Assembly: GCF_002483305.1 (NCBI RefSeq)
Contig: NZ_DLHQ01000051.1
Location: 35,556 to 99,555 of the forward strand
Direction: 5' to 3'
Source: Brevundimonas sp. UBA7664
GTDB taxonomy: Bacteria; Pseudomonadota; Alphaproteobacteria; Caulobacterales; Caulobacteraceae
Length of the DNA stretch: 64,000 bases
Below the pieces are notes generated by a model. It was given only the letters and a program-made list of their open reading frames with translations. It was not told the origin of the DNA and ran no database searches. The position numbers and the translations under genes are program-made. The first letter of the stretch is position 1. The number at the start of each line of letters is the position of its first letter. Of this stretch, positions 49,520-59,660 are shown one piece after another.

Positions 49520-50226
49520 CGCCGGTTCATCGCCACGAGGAATACCTCGGCGCTGTCCTTCCGGCTCGACTCCGGCTTGACGTATTTCACCGTCTCGAAC
49601 TCGGCGCGGAGCCGGGCCAGGACCCCGCCCGCGTCGCCGCCCTGGAAATTCTTCGACACGAAATGCCCGCCCGGCTTCAGCGTGCGAATGGCGAAATCGG
49701 CGGCGATCTCGATCAGGGCGATGATCTTGAGGTGATCCGTCTGGCGGTGGCCGACGGTGTTGTGGGCCATGTCGGACAGGACCAGGTCCGGCGCGCCGCC
49801 CAGCAGGTCCATCATCTGCTGATCGACTCCCGGATGGGTGAAGTCGGCCTGGATCATGATCGCGCCGGGCACGGGCTCGACCGGCAACAGGTCGACGCCC
49901 ACCACGGCGATGGCCCCGCGCTTGACCGCCACCTGGGCCCAGCCGCCCGGCGCGGCGCCCAGGTCGATGACCCGGCTGCCGTGTTTGATCAGGTGGAACC
50001 GGTCGTCGATCTCCAGCAGTTTGAAGGCCGCGCGGCTGCGCCAGCCCTCGGCGCGGGCGCGCTCGGACCATTTGTCGGACAGCTGCCGCTTGATCCACTG
50101 CTGGCTGGACATCGACTTGGTGTCCGCGGTCTTCATCTTGGTGCCCATGCCACGGCCGGCGGCGGTGCCGCCCGAGGGCGGGCGCACCATCCGTCTGCGC
50201 TCAGCGGGCTTTTCTTCGTCGGTCAT
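49516..50226 (-). CDS. rlmE: 23S rRNA (uridine-2'-O)-methyltransferase
   Basis: A 236-residue FtsJ/RrmJ. After a basic N-terminal extension of about 45 residues the core begins QQWIKRQLSDKWSERARAEGWRSRAAFKLLEID (catalytic Lys), with VIDLGAAPGGWAQVAV, DLVLSDMAHNTVGHRQTDH (catalytic Asp), GGHFVSKNFQGGD (second Lys) and KPESSRKDSAEVFLVAM (Glu). It methylates U2552 of 23S rRNA in a late 50S step. The ATG at 50226 begins MTDEEKPAERRRM. Longer readings overlap the ppiB region. Confidence 0.94.
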
Positions 50227-50293
50227 CGCATCCACATAGCCGTCAGCGGGTTTGCGGGCTATGGACCCGCGACAATTCACAAGGAGCGCGCCG

Positions 50294-50758
50294 ATGGCCG
50301 ACCAGACCCTGACCTTTTCCCTCGACACCGGCGACGGCGCCGACCGCGACGTGGTCATCAAGCTGCGCCCCGACCTGGCCCCCGGCCACGTCGCCCGCAT
50401 CACCGAACTGGCGAGCGAAGGCTTCTATGACGGCGTGGTCTTCCACCGCGTCATCCCCGGCTTCATGGCCCAGGGCGGCGATCCGACGGGCACCGGCACC
50501 TCGGGCTCCAAGAAGCCGAACCTGAAGGCCGAGTTCTCGAAAGAGCGCCACGCCCGCGGCGTCTGCTCCATGGCCCGGACGTCTGACCCGAACAGCGCCA
50601 ACAGCCAGTTCTTCATCTGCCTGGACGACGCCTCCTTCCTCGACGGCCAGTACACCGTCTGGGGCGAGGTCATCGAAGGCATGGAACACGTCGACGCCCT
50701 GCCCAAGGGCGAGCCGCCTCGCGCGCCGGGCAAGATCGTCAAGGCGACGGTGAACTAA
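50294..50758 (+). CDS. ppiB: cyclophilin-type peptidyl-prolyl cis-trans isomerase
   Basis: A 154-residue cytoplasmic cyclophilin with no signal peptide. It shows the core FYDGVVFHRVIPGFMAQGGDPTGTGTSG (catalytic Arg in FHR), the variant SMARTSDPNSANSQFFICLDD, and the end FLDGQYTVWGEVIEGMEHVDAL with the conserved Trp. It accelerates prolyl isomerisation during folding. The ATG at 50294 has AAGGAG seven bases upstream. A strong bidirectional terminator follows. Confidence 0.95.
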   Translation: MADQTLTFSLDTGDGADRDVVIKLRPDLAPGHVARITELASEGFYDGVVFHRVIPGFMAQGGDPTGTGTSGSKKPNLKAEFSKERHARGVCSMARTSDPNSANSQFFICLDDASFLDGQYTVWGEVIEGMEHVDALPKGEPPRAPGKIVKATVN

Positions 50759-50760
50759 GC

Positions 50761-50791
50761 AAAAGGGCCGCTCGAAAGAGCGGCCCTTTTT
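50761..50791. terminator. bidirectional rho-independent terminator between ppiB and rnd
   Basis: A perfect nine-base stem GGGCCGCTC (50765-50773)/GAGCGGCCC (50778-50786) with loop GAAA is followed by TTTTT (50787-50791) and preceded by AAAA (50761-50764). It serves ppiB on the plus strand and rnd on the minus strand, whose stop is at 50793. Confidence 0.92.
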
Positions 50792-50792
50792 C

Positions 50793-51941
50793 CTATTCGA
50801 TCTCGACGACCTCGACCCGGGCGCCGTTCAGCACCAGGGCGATCTCGCCACGCTTCAGCTTGAGCGCATCCTCGCCGAACAGCTGGCGGCGCCAGCCCTT
50901 GAGGGCGTCGACGTCGGCCTCGTCATCGAGGGCGATCTTCTCGAGGTCGGCGACATTGGCCAGCAGTTTGGTCGCCACCCCGGCGTTATCGCTCTTGGCC
51001 TTCAGCAGCACCTTCAGCAGTTCGACCACCGACGGCGGGGCCGGCTGGTTGTGGGCCGGGCGGTCCAGTTTGGGGGCATGAGCCTCGGGGTCGGCCAGCA
51101 CACGCTTCAGCTCGGCCGACAGCTCCAGTCCCAGACGCGAGGCGCCGAAGCCCTTGGGCACGGACCGCAGGCGGTTGAAGGCGTCCGGATCCGTCGGGCC
51201 TTGGGCCGCGATCTCGTCGATCGCCTCGTCCTTGAGGATGCGGCCGCGCGGCTGGTCGCGGTCCTGCGCCGTACGCTCGCGCCACACCGCCGTGGCGACG
51301 AAGGCGGCGAGGTATTTGGCCGACCATTTCTTGGGCTTGAGCCGCTTCCAGGCCTTTTCCGGGTCGGTGTCATAGAGGGCCGGATCGGTCAGATCCTCCA
51401 TCTCGGCCATGACCCAGTCGAGGCGGCCTTCCTTCTGCAGCCGGTCGCGCAGCTTGGGATACAGGGCCGCCAGATGGGTCACATCGCCCAGGGCGTAGAC
51501 CAGCTGAGCCTCCGACAGCGGGCGCCGGGCCCAGTCGGTGAACCGGCTGCCCTTGTCGACTTCCTGGCGCAGCATCTGGCGCACCAGCGCCTCATACGAG
51601 ACCTGATCGCCGAAGCCGGCGGCCATGGCGGCCACCTGGGTGTCGAACATCGGCTTGGGCATGGCGCCGAGTTTGACGAAGATTTCGGTGTCCTGACGCG
51701 CCGCGTGGAAGACCTTGATGATCTTCGGATCGCGCAGCAGATCGAGGAAGGGCTCGAGATCCAGCCCCTCGGCCATCGGGTCGATGATGGCGGCGTCCGT
51801 GGCCGACGCGGCCTGGATCAGGCACAGGCGCGGCCAATAGGTCGTCTCCCGCATGAACTCGGTGTCGACGGTGATGAAGGGCTGGTCGGCCAGGCGCTTG
51901 CAGAAATCGCGAAGCGCCTCGGTGGTGGTGATCGGCGTCAT
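50793..51941 (-). CDS. rnd: ribonuclease D
   Basis: A 382-residue DEDD exonuclease. ExoI is FITVDTEFMRETTYWPRL with the metal-binding Asp and Glu, ExoII lies in IIKVFHAARQDTEIFVK, and ExoIII in LVYALGDVTHLAALYPKL. A HRDC-like helical C-terminal region includes RGRILKDEAIDEIAAQGPT. It trims the 3' ends of tRNA precursors. The ATG at 51941 begins the nuclease domain directly. Confidence 0.93.
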   Translation of the reverse strand: MTPITTTEALRDFCKRLADQPFITVDTEFMRETTYWPRLCLIQAASATDAAIIDPMAEGLDLEPFLDLLRDPKIIKVFHAARQDTEIFVKLGAMPKPMFDTQVAAMAAGFGDQVSYEALVRQMLRQEVDKGSRFTDWARRPLSEAQLVYALGDVTHLAALYPKLRDRLQKEGRLDWVMAEMEDLTDPALYDTDPEKAWKRLKPKKWSAKYLAAFVATAVWRERTAQDRDQPRGRILKDEAIDEIAAQGPTDPDAFNRLRSVPKGFGASRLGLELSAELKRVLADPEAHAPKLDRPAHNQPAPPSVVELLKVLLKAKSDNAGVATKLLANVADLEKIALDDEADVDALKGWRRQLFGEDALKLKRGEIALVLNGARVEVVEIE

Positions 51942-52021
51942 TCGGATGCTATAGCCCCGCGCGATGCGGTTGTGGCAAGACCCGCCGCGGAATTCCGCCC
52001 ACTGATTCAGGCCCGTGACCG

Positions 52022-53059
<1,038 letters not shown>

Positions 53060-53074
53060 GGTCGGGCGCCGCGG

Positions 53075-53680
53075 ATGTCCGACCATCACGCCAGCCCTTC
53101 AAGAGTCGCCGTCCTGATCTCCGGCGCGGGGTCGAACATGGCGGCGCTGATCGACGCCGGCGGCCAGCCCGATGCGCCGTTCGAGGTGGTTCTGGTGCTG
53201 TCGAACAAGGCCGAGGCCGGCGGCCTCGCCGTCGCCGAGGCCAAGGGCGTGGCGACGGCCGTCATCCCGCACGAGGCCTTCGGCAAGGACCGGGCGGCGC
53301 ACGAACAGGCGGTCCAGGCGGTGCTGGAGGCCCATGGCGTCGAGGTCGTGGCCTTGGCCGGCTATATGCGGCTGCTGACGCCCTTCCTCGTCGGGCGCTG
53401 GGCCGGGCGGATGCTGAACATCCACCCCAGTTTGCTGCCGAAATACCGCGGTCTGGACACCCATGTGCGGGCGATCGCGGCCGGCGACGCCGAAGCGGGC
53501 TGTTCGGTGCATCTGGTCACCGAGGGCGTCGATGACGGTCCGGTGCTGGGGCAGACCGCTGTGCCGGTCCTGCCGGACGACACCCCGGCCTCGCTGGCGC
53601 AACGGGTGCTGGATAGCGAGCACCGGCTCTACCCCCGGGTCCTGGCCGAATTCTGCCGGACGCAGATTAGAAGTTCGTAA
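53075..53680 (+). CDS. purN: phosphoribosylglycinamide formyltransferase
   Basis: A 201-residue PurN. It has VAVLISGAGSNMAALIDAG at the phosphate-binding N terminus, VVLVLSNKAEAGGLAVA, VVALAGYMRLLTPFLVGRW, the catalytic HPSLLPKYRGLDTHVRAI (Asn-His-Asp set begins with NIHPSLLPK) and GCSVHLVTEGVDDGPVLGQ. It transfers formyl from 10-formyl-THF to GAR. It lies just downstream of purM. Confidence 0.96.
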   Translation: MSDHHASPSRVAVLISGAGSNMAALIDAGGQPDAPFEVVLVLSNKAEAGGLAVAEAKGVATAVIPHEAFGKDRAAHEQAVQAVLEAHGVEVVALAGYMRLLTPFLVGRWAGRMLNIHPSLLPKYRGLDTHVRAIAAGDAEAGCSVHLVTEGVDDGPVLGQTAVPVLPDDTPASLAQRVLDSEHRLYPRVLAEFCRTQIRSS

Positions 53681-53751
53681 TCTCACGCCTTTTCCGGCGA
53701 CAGCGGCGCCGGCCTGAGGCAGCTTGCCGCCCGAATTCAACGGGGGCTTCC

Positions 53752-55815
53752 ATGCTCAGATTCAAACTCATGGCCTGCGCCGCCGGCGCCGCGCTGATCT
53801 TCGCCGCCGGCGCGGTCCAGGCCCAGACCGCTCCGCCGATCGTGGAGATTCCCGCCTCGGGCCAGGCCGAGATCGGCGCCTTCGGCTTCGACACCGGCGG
53901 CATGGACACCTCGATCCGTCCAGGCGCCGACTTCAACCGCTTCGCCAGCGGCGTCTATCTCGACAACACCCCCATCCCCGCGGACAAGGCCGCGTACGGC
54001 GTGTTCGACATGCTCTACGACCGCTCGCAGGACAATCTGAAGACCCTGATCGAGGAGAGCGCCGCCAACCCGTCCTCCAGCCCCGAGGCCGCCCGCATCG
54101 GCGCCTTCTACGGCAGCTTCATGGACGAGGCCGCGGTCAACGCCCTGGGGGCCAGCCCGCTCCAAGCCGACCTCGCCGAGGTCCGAGCCGCCGGCACCCG
54201 CGAGGAAATCGCCGCCCTGATGGGCCGCACCCAGCGCGGCTTCGGATCCAGCCTGTTCGGGGCCGCCGTGTTCGAGGACCTCAAGACGCCCGACCGGAAC
54301 AGCGCCTACATCGTCCAGGGCGGGCTCGGCCTGCCCGATCGCGACTACTATCTGGAAGCCAGCTTCGCCGAACAGAAGACCGCCTACCAGGCCTATGTGG
54401 CCCGGGCGCTGGAACTGGGCGGCTGGCCGAACCCGGAACAGGCCGCCGCCGACATCGTCGCCTTCGAGACCCGGATCGCGGAGCACCACTGGACCCAGGT
54501 CGAAAGCCGGCAGCTGGAGAAGCTCTACAATCCGACCTCGGTCGCCGAACTGGCCGTCGCCGCCCCCGGCTTCGACTGGGCCGCCTGGGCCCGCGGCGCC
54601 GGACTGGACCAGACCCCCGTGCTGGTGGCGATGAACAACACCGCCTTCCCCGGCATGGCCTCGGTCTTCGCCGAGACGCCGGTCTCGACCCTTCAGTCGT
54701 GGCAGGCCTTCCATGTCATCAACCAGGCGGCCCCCTATCTGTCGCAGCCCTTCATCGACGCCCGCTTCGACTTCTTCGGCAAGGTCCTGAACGGCCAGCA
54801 GGAGAACCGTCCGCGCTGGAAGCGGGGCGTGCAGCTGGTCGACGGTTCGCTGGGCGAGTCGCTCGGCAAGGAGTATGTCGCGCGCCACTTCCCGGCCGAG
54901 TCCAAGGCCCAGATGGAGGCACTGGTCGCCAATCTGCGCCGCGCCATGACCGCCCGTATCGAGGGGCTGGACTGGATGAGCCCCGAAACCCGCCAGCAGG
55001 CGCTCTACAAGATGAGCCGTTTCGGCGTGAAGATCGGCTATCCGGAGCAGTGGCGCAGCTATGACGGCCTGCGGCTGGAGCCGGGCGACCTGTATGGCAA
55101 CGTCGAACGGACGACGGCCTTCGAATGGGACTGGAACCTCGGCAAGCTGACGCGTCCGGTCGATCCGCTGGAGTGGGGCATGACGCCCCAGACGGTGAAC
55201 GCCTACTACAACCCGCCCCGCAACGAGATCGTCTTCCCGGCGGCCATCCTGCAGGCGCCCTTCTTTGATCCCAACGCCGACCCGGCCGTGAACTACGGCG
55301 GCATCGGCGCGGTCATCGGCCACGAGATCACCCACGGCTTCGACGACCAGGGCCGCAAGGTCGACGGCGACGGCGTGCTGCGCGACTGGTGGACGGCCGA
55401 GGACGCGGCCAAGTTCGAGGAACGCGCCCGTGTGCTGGGCGCCCAGTACTCAGCCCTGAGCCCGATTGAGGGATCCAACGTCAACGGCGACCTGACCATG
55501 GGCGAGAACATCGCCGACCTGGGCGGGCTGCTGCTGGCCCTGGACGCCTACCACCTGTCGCTGAACGGCGCCGAAGCGCCGGTGATCAATGGCCTGACCG
55601 GCGATCAACGGGTCTTCCTCGGCTGGGCCCAGGTGTGGCGCCAGAACTCGCGCGACGAGGCTCTGCGCCAGCAGGTCACCGTGGATCCCCATGCGCCGGC
55701 CCAGTACCGGGCGGGCGCCACGGTGCGGAACATCGACGCCTGGTACGCGGCGTTCGGCGTCGAGCCGGGCGACGAACAGTATCTGGCCCCGGAAGCGCGC
55801 GCCCGCATCTGGTAA
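53752..55815 (+). CDS. secreted M13 family metallopeptidase (neprilysin/PepO-like)
   Basis: A 687-residue zinc peptidase with a signal peptide (residues 1 to about 24, ending AVQAQT). The N-terminal M13 domain includes NRFASGVYLDNTPIPADKAAYGVFD. The catalytic domain has NAYYNPPRNEIVFPAAILQ, the zinc motif HEITH at 524-528 in VIGHEITHGFDDQG, and the third ligand Glu585 in GENIADLGGLLLALDAY. The end ends FGVEPGDEQYLAPEARARIW as usual for the family. It cleaves peptides in the periplasm, or at the cell surface. A strong terminator follows. Confidence 0.93.
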   Translation: MLRFKLMACAAGAALIFAAGAVQAQTAPPIVEIPASGQAEIGAFGFDTGGMDTSIRPGADFNRFASGVYLDNTPIPADKAAYGVFDMLYDRSQDNLKTLIEESAANPSSSPEAARIGAFYGSFMDEAAVNALGASPLQADLAEVRAAGTREEIAALMGRTQRGFGSSLFGAAVFEDLKTPDRNSAYIVQGGLGLPDRDYYLEASFAEQKTAYQAYVARALELGGWPNPEQAAADIVAFETRIAEHHWTQVESRQLEKLYNPTSVAELAVAAPGFDWAAWARGAGLDQTPVLVAMNNTAFPGMASVFAETPVSTLQSWQAFHVINQAAPYLSQPFIDARFDFFGKVLNGQQENRPRWKRGVQLVDGSLGESLGKEYVARHFPAESKAQMEALVANLRRAMTARIEGLDWMSPETRQQALYKMSRFGVKIGYPEQWRSYDGLRLEPGDLYGNVERTTAFEWDWNLGKLTRPVDPLEWGMTPQTVNAYYNPPRNEIVFPAAILQAPFFDPNADPAVNYGGIGAVIGHEITHGFDDQGRKVDGDGVLRDWWTAEDAAKFEERARVLGAQYSALSPIEGSNVNGDLTMGENIADLGGLLLALDAYHLSLNGAEAPVINGLTGDQRVFLGWAQVWRQNSRDEALRQQVTVDPHAPAQYRAGATVRNIDAWYAAFGVEPGDEQYLAPEARARIW

Positions 55816-55835
55816 GGACGCAGCCAAAATGAAGT

Positions 55836-55867
55836 CGGCCCCGGCGAGCGATCGCCGGGGCCGTTTT
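55836..55867 (+). terminator. rho-independent terminator after the M13 peptidase gene
   Basis: A perfect 12-base stem CGGCCCCGGCGA (55836-55847)/TCGCCGGGGCCG (55852-55863) with loop GCGA is followed by TTTT (55864-55867), 21 bases after the stop codon. Confidence 0.9.
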
Positions 55868-55898
55868 CGTTCGGGACCGCGGTGCGGCGTCCGTTTTG

Positions 55899-56099
55899 TC
55901 AGCGGGGCGTGGTGGCCGCGCCCGCAACCGCGCCGATGGCGGCGCCGGCGACGGTCGAGCCGGTATCGCCGCCGATCACCTGACCGGCCACGGCGCCGCC
56001 GACAGCGCCGGTGGCGGCGCGTTGTTCCATGGTCGATCCGCAGGCGGCCACCAGCATCAGGGCGGCCGCAGCGGGGGCGAGTTTCAGGATGGTTTTCAT
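55899..56099 (-). CDS. small glycine-zipper lipoprotein
   Basis: A 66-residue protein with a lipoprotein signal ending LMLVAAC (Cys20). The mature part is a glycine-zipper, TGAVGGAVAGQVIGGDTGST followed by VAGAAIGAVAGAAT, with GxxxG spacing that packs membrane helices. Such proteins occur widely in outer membranes, related to the YMGG/SlyB-type 2TM lipoproteins. Function unknown. It is preceded by a GGAG at 56113-56116 region on its strand. Downstream of DUF1275 on the same strand, 44 bases away. Confidence 0.8.
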   Translation of the reverse strand: MKTILKLAPAAAALMLVAACGSTMEQRAATGAVGGAVAGQVIGGDTGSTVAGAAIGAVAGAATTPR

Positions 56100-56143
56100 T
56101 TCAGGCTCCTTGGGGAGGATAACCCGGTCATAACGCCCGGTCG

Positions 56144-56794
56144 TCAGCCGCGTTCCGTGCGGGCCTCCGCCAAGGCGACCACCACAGCCAGGCCCGCCAC
56201 GACCGCGAACGCCGGCCAGAGCGCCAGCACCTCGAACCGCAGGAAGCTGACCGCTCCGATCGCCCCCCCGACCGCCAGCCCGGTCCACAGCATCAGGAAG
56301 GGGACCCAGTCCCAGCGCGCGCCGCCATGCAGGGCCGTGGCGATCCTCTGCCCCATCCGCACCAGGGTTCCGGTCATATAGGTCAGGCCGACCCCGACAT
56401 CGCCCTGGCGCTGGAACACCGCATTCTCGACCCCCATGGCCATGACCACGGCCACCATGCCCAGCTCGCGCCAGCCGGCGGTGCACAGCCCTGCGCCGGT
56501 CAACAGCAGGACGGCCTCGACGGCCAGCACCACGGATCGCCGCCCCTCGCCGACCCGCCGGGCCACCGTGGCGCCGATCACCACCCCGACCACGAACAGG
56601 ACGATCAGGCCGAAGGCGATCGCCGCCTGGTCCCATTCGCCCAGGGCCAGGCCGACGCCCAGCCGGGTGGAGTTGCCGCTCATGAAGGAGACGAAGAAGC
56701 CGCCCAGGGTCATGAAGCCGACGGCGTCGACATAGCCGGCCAGGGCCGACAGGGTCGCGGCCAGCATCACGCCCTTGCGGCTGTAGTCCTTCAC
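56144..56794 (-). CDS. DUF1275 (YoaK) family membrane protein
   Basis: A 216-residue protein with about six hydrophobic helices. The opening LAATLSALAGYVDAVGFMTLGGFFVSFMSGNSTRLGV (given in part) is the DUF1275 signature: the GYVDAVGF and SFMSGN motifs. Later ENAVFQRQGDVGVGLTYMTGTLVRMGQRIA is typical as well. The family is widespread and uncharacterised, perhaps a transporter. The start is a GTG at 56794 with GGGGA six bases upstream. Confidence 0.88.
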   Translation of the reverse strand: MKDYSRKGVMLAATLSALAGYVDAVGFMTLGGFFVSFMSGNSTRLGVGLALGEWDQAAIAFGLIVLFVVGVVIGATVARRVGEGRRSVVLAVEAVLLLTGAGLCTAGWRELGMVAVVMAMGVENAVFQRQGDVGVGLTYMTGTLVRMGQRIATALHGGARWDWVPFLMLWTGLAVGGAIGAVSFLRFEVLALWPAFAVVAGLAVVVALAEARTERG

Positions 56795-56827
56795 GGCGAT
56801 TCCCCGATGAAGCCCCAGCCTGACACG

Positions 56828-56857
56828 AAAACGGCCGGATCGTCACCGATCCGGCCG
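56828..56857 (-). terminator. rho-independent terminator of ndk
   Basis: CGGCCGGATCG (56832-56842) and CGATCCGGCCG (56847-56857) form a perfect 11-base stem with a four-base loop, followed on the minus strand by TTTT (56831-56828). It lies 26 bases past the ndk stop. Confidence 0.9.
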
Positions 56858-56882
56858 CCGTCAGTCGATTGGGCGTGAGCCG

Positions 56883-57302
56883 TTAGCCGACGATCTGGTC
56901 GTCCGTGAAGAACTGGGCGATTTCGATGCCGGCGTTCTCGAGGCTGTCCGAACCGTGGACCGAGTTCTCGCCGATCGACAGGGCGAACAGCTTGCGGATC
57001 GTGCCGTCAGCGGCGTCCTTCGGGTTGGTGGCGCCCATGACTTCGCGGTAGGCGGCGACGGCGTTCGGGCCTTCCAGCACCTGAACGACGACCGGCTCGG
57101 CGGTCATCTGGCCGACCAGCTCGCCGTAGAACGGGCGCTCGGCGTGGACTTCGTAGAATTTCTTGGCTTGCGCGTCGGTCAGCTTGACGCGGCGCTGGGC
57201 CACGATGCGCAGGCCGGCGCCCTCGATCACGGCGTTGATCGCGCCGGTCAGGTTGCGGCGCGTGGCGTCGGGCTTGATGATCGAGAAGGTGCGTTCGGTC
57301 AT
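56883..57302 (-). CDS. ndk: nucleoside-diphosphate kinase
   Basis: A 139-residue Ndk. It starts [22 protein letters not shown], has [21 protein letters not shown], the [19 protein letters not shown] loop and the active-site histidine in [12 protein letters not shown]. It equilibrates NTP and NDP pools. The ATG at 57302 starts the family sequence. It has its own promoter and terminator, so it is monocistronic. Confidence 0.96.
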   Translation of the reverse strand: MTERTFSIIKPDATRRNLTGAINAVIEGAGLRIVAQRRVKLTDAQAKKFYEVHAERPFYGELVGQMTAEPVVVQVLEGPNAVAAYREVMGATNPKDAADGTIRKLFALSIGENSVHGSDSLENAGIEIAQFFTDDQIVG

Positions 57303-57339
57303 GGGAGTGACTTCTTGTTGGGAGATTGAAGGTCGCGGG

Positions 57340-57368
57340 CTTATAGCGGCGCCCTCCCCGGTTTCCAA
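57340..57368 (-). promoter_or_regulatory. putative ndk promoter
   Basis: On the minus strand TTGGAA (57368-57363) is followed by GCTATAAG (57347-57340), which matches the Caulobacter -10 GCTANAWC in seven of eight positions. It lies 38 bases before the ndk start. Confidence 0.5.
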
Positions 57369-57446
57369 CCGCCACACAATTTTGCCTCTTTCGCGCGCCG
57401 CAAGGCGGTTCGATGCGTCAGGGGCCGCCCGAGATCACGACCGACC

Positions 57447-59336
57447 ATGCTCCAGATCACCGACCTGACCTTCAACGCCTGGGGCCGCAAATTCCTCGAG
57501 GACGCCTCCGTCTCCCTGCCGCCCGGCGCCAAGGTCGGGCTGGTGGGCCGCAACGGCATCGGCAAATCGACCCTGTTCAAGCTGATCCTCGGCGAACTGG
57601 CCGCCGGCGGCGACGAGATCAGCCTGCCCAAGACGGCCCGCATCGGCTCGGTCGACCAGGAACACCCCGCCACCTCGGTCAGCGTGCTGGAGACCATTCT
57701 CGAGGCTGATGAGGAACGCCACAGCCTGCTGGGCCGTCTCGAGACCGCCGAGCCCGAGGAGATGGGCGAGATCTGGACCCGGCTGATCGAGATCGACGCC
57801 GACGCCGCCCCCGCCCGCGCCGCCGAAATCCTCGTCGGCCTCGGCTTCGACCACGAGAACCAGCAGCGGCCGATGTCGGAATTCTCCGGCGGCTGGCGCA
57901 TGCGCGTGGCCCTGGCCGCCGCCCTGTTCGCCGAGCCGGACATGCTGCTGCTCGACGAACCGACCAACTACCTCGACCTCGAGGGCGCCCTGTGGCTGGA
58001 GGCGCGGCTGAAGAAATACCCGCACACCGCCCTGATCATCTCCCACGACCGCGAGATGCTGAACGAGGTCTGCACCCACATCCTGCACCTCGCGAACCGC
58101 AATCTGACGCTCTACACAGGCAACTACGACCAGTTCGAAAAGGCCCGCGCCGAGAAGGCCCGGCTGCAACTGTCGGCCAAGGCCAAACAGGACGCCGAGC
58201 GCGCCCACCTCCAGGCCTTCGTCGACCGGTTCAAGGCCAAGGCCTCCAAGGCCGCCCAGGCCCAGTCGCGCATGAAGCGTCTGGCCAAGATGCAGCCGGT
58301 GGCCACGACCATCGAGGAGCGCGTCGCCCCCTTCATCCTGCCGTCGCCGCCGCGCCCCCTCGCCCCCCCGCTGATCCGGCTGGAGCGCGCCAATGTCGGC
58401 TATGAGACCGGCAAGCCGATCCTGCGAAACCTGAACCTGCGCATGGATCTGGACGACCGCATCGGCCTGCTCGGCGTCAACGGCGCCGGCAAGTCGACCT
58501 TCGCCAAGATGATCGCCGGCGCCCTGAACGTCTCCGACGGCGAACTGCACCGCGACCGCAAGATGCGGGTGGGCTGGTTCCACCAGCACCAGATCGAGGC
58601 CATGGACCCGACCGACACGCCGCTGGAGATCATCCGCCGCGCCATGCCCGACGCCCCCGAGAGCGCCCGCCGATCCAAGCTGGCGCAATGGGGCCTGGGC
58701 TACGAGAAGCAGGAAACCACCGTCGCCAGCCTGTCGGGCGGCGAGCGCGCCCGCCTGCTGCTCAACCAGGTGGCCATGGACGCGCCCCACGTCCTGATCC
58801 TCGACGAACCGACCAACCACCTCGACATCGACAGCCGCCGGGCTCTGCTCGACGCCCTGAACGACTACTCCGGCGCCGTCATCCTGATCACCCACGACCG
58901 CTCCCTGATGGAGATGGTCGCCGACCGCCTGTGGCTGGCGGCCGACGGCACGGTGAAGCCCTTCGAGGGCGACATGGACGATTACGCCAAATTCGTCCTG
59001 GACCGCGCCAAGGCCGCCGCCGTCAAGCCGAGCCAGATCAAGGACGAGACGGTCGCCGCCGCCGCGCCCGCATCGAACAACAAGGGCAAGAAGAACGAAA
59101 AGAAATCAGGCCCTTCGCCCTCGACCCTGCGTCACGCGGTCAAGAAGGCGGAAGAGCGGATGGCCCAGCTGACCGCCGAGATCGCCCGCATCGACGATGA
59201 CATGGCCAACGCCTCGGTCAGCAACCCCAAGGCGCTGGAGGGCTTGACCCGGGCGCGGGCGAAAACCCAGTCTGACCTCGACGCCGCCGAGGCGGCCTGG
59301 GTGGCCGCGGAGGAAGCACTCGCCGAGGTGAGTTGA
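57447..59336 (+). CDS. ABC-F family ATPase (YheS-like)
   Basis: A 629-residue protein with two ABC domains and no membrane segment. Domain 1 has Walker [10 protein letters not shown], signature [12 protein letters not shown] and Walker [15 protein letters not shown]. The linker contains [20 protein letters not shown], the P-site tRNA interaction motif region. Domain 2 has [21 protein letters not shown] and [15 protein letters not shown] charged C-terminal coiled coil ([21 protein letters not shown]) ends it. ABC-F proteins act on ribosomes, relieving stalled states. The subtype is closest to YheS/ABCF3 by eye. Confidence 0.9.
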   Translation: MLQITDLTFNAWGRKFLEDASVSLPPGAKVGLVGRNGIGKSTLFKLILGELAAGGDEISLPKTARIGSVDQEHPATSVSVLETILEADEERHSLLGRLETAEPEEMGEIWTRLIEIDADAAPARAAEILVGLGFDHENQQRPMSEFSGGWRMRVALAAALFAEPDMLLLDEPTNYLDLEGALWLEARLKKYPHTALIISHDREMLNEVCTHILHLANRNLTLYTGNYDQFEKARAEKARLQLSAKAKQDAERAHLQAFVDRFKAKASKAAQAQSRMKRLAKMQPVATTIEERVAPFILPSPPRPLAPPLIRLERANVGYETGKPILRNLNLRMDLDDRIGLLGVNGAGKSTFAKMIAGALNVSDGELHRDRKMRVGWFHQHQIEAMDPTDTPLEIIRRAMPDAPESARRSKLAQWGLGYEKQETTVASLSGGERARLLLNQVAMDAPHVLILDEPTNHLDIDSRRALLDALNDYSGAVILITHDRSLMEMVADRLWLAADGTVKPFEGDMDDYAKFVLDRAKAAAVKPSQIKDETVAAAAPASNNKGKKNEKKSGPSPSTLRHAVKKAEERMAQLTAEIARIDDDMANASVSNPKALEGLTRARAKTQSDLDAAEAAWVAAEEALAEVS

Positions 59337-59337
59337 A

Positions 59338-59577
59338 ATGAAGCCCATCCAGTTCAGCCGCGAGGAAACCGCGGACATCACCGCGAAGCTGCGGGCCTAT
59401 TTCCGCGACGAACTGGAGACCGACCTCGCCGCCCTGCCCGCGGAGATGTTGCTCGACTTTCTGGGCCGCGAGATCGGCCCCTTCTTCTACAACCGCGCCG
59501 TCTATGACGCCCAGGCCGTGGTGGCGAAGAAGGCCGAAGACATTGTGGAGACCCTCGCGGGTCTGGAGCGCGGCTAG
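59338..59577 (+). CDS. DUF2164 family small protein
   Basis: A 79-residue acidic protein: [56 protein letters not shown] (in part), the DUF2164 pattern with the terminal [11 protein letters not shown]. No signal or membrane segment. It starts one base after the ABC-F stop, so it is in the same transcript. Function unknown. Confidence 0.82.
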   Translation: MKPIQFSREETADITAKLRAYFRDELETDLAALPAEMLLDFLGREIGPFFYNRAVYDAQAVVAKKAEDIVETLAGLERG

Positions 59578-59660
59578 GCCGACGACGTCGGCGTCACCGA
59601 AGCGGGCGGATCGGGGTTTCGCTACTTCCGGATGCCGGAAAGCGGCATACTTGCGAATCC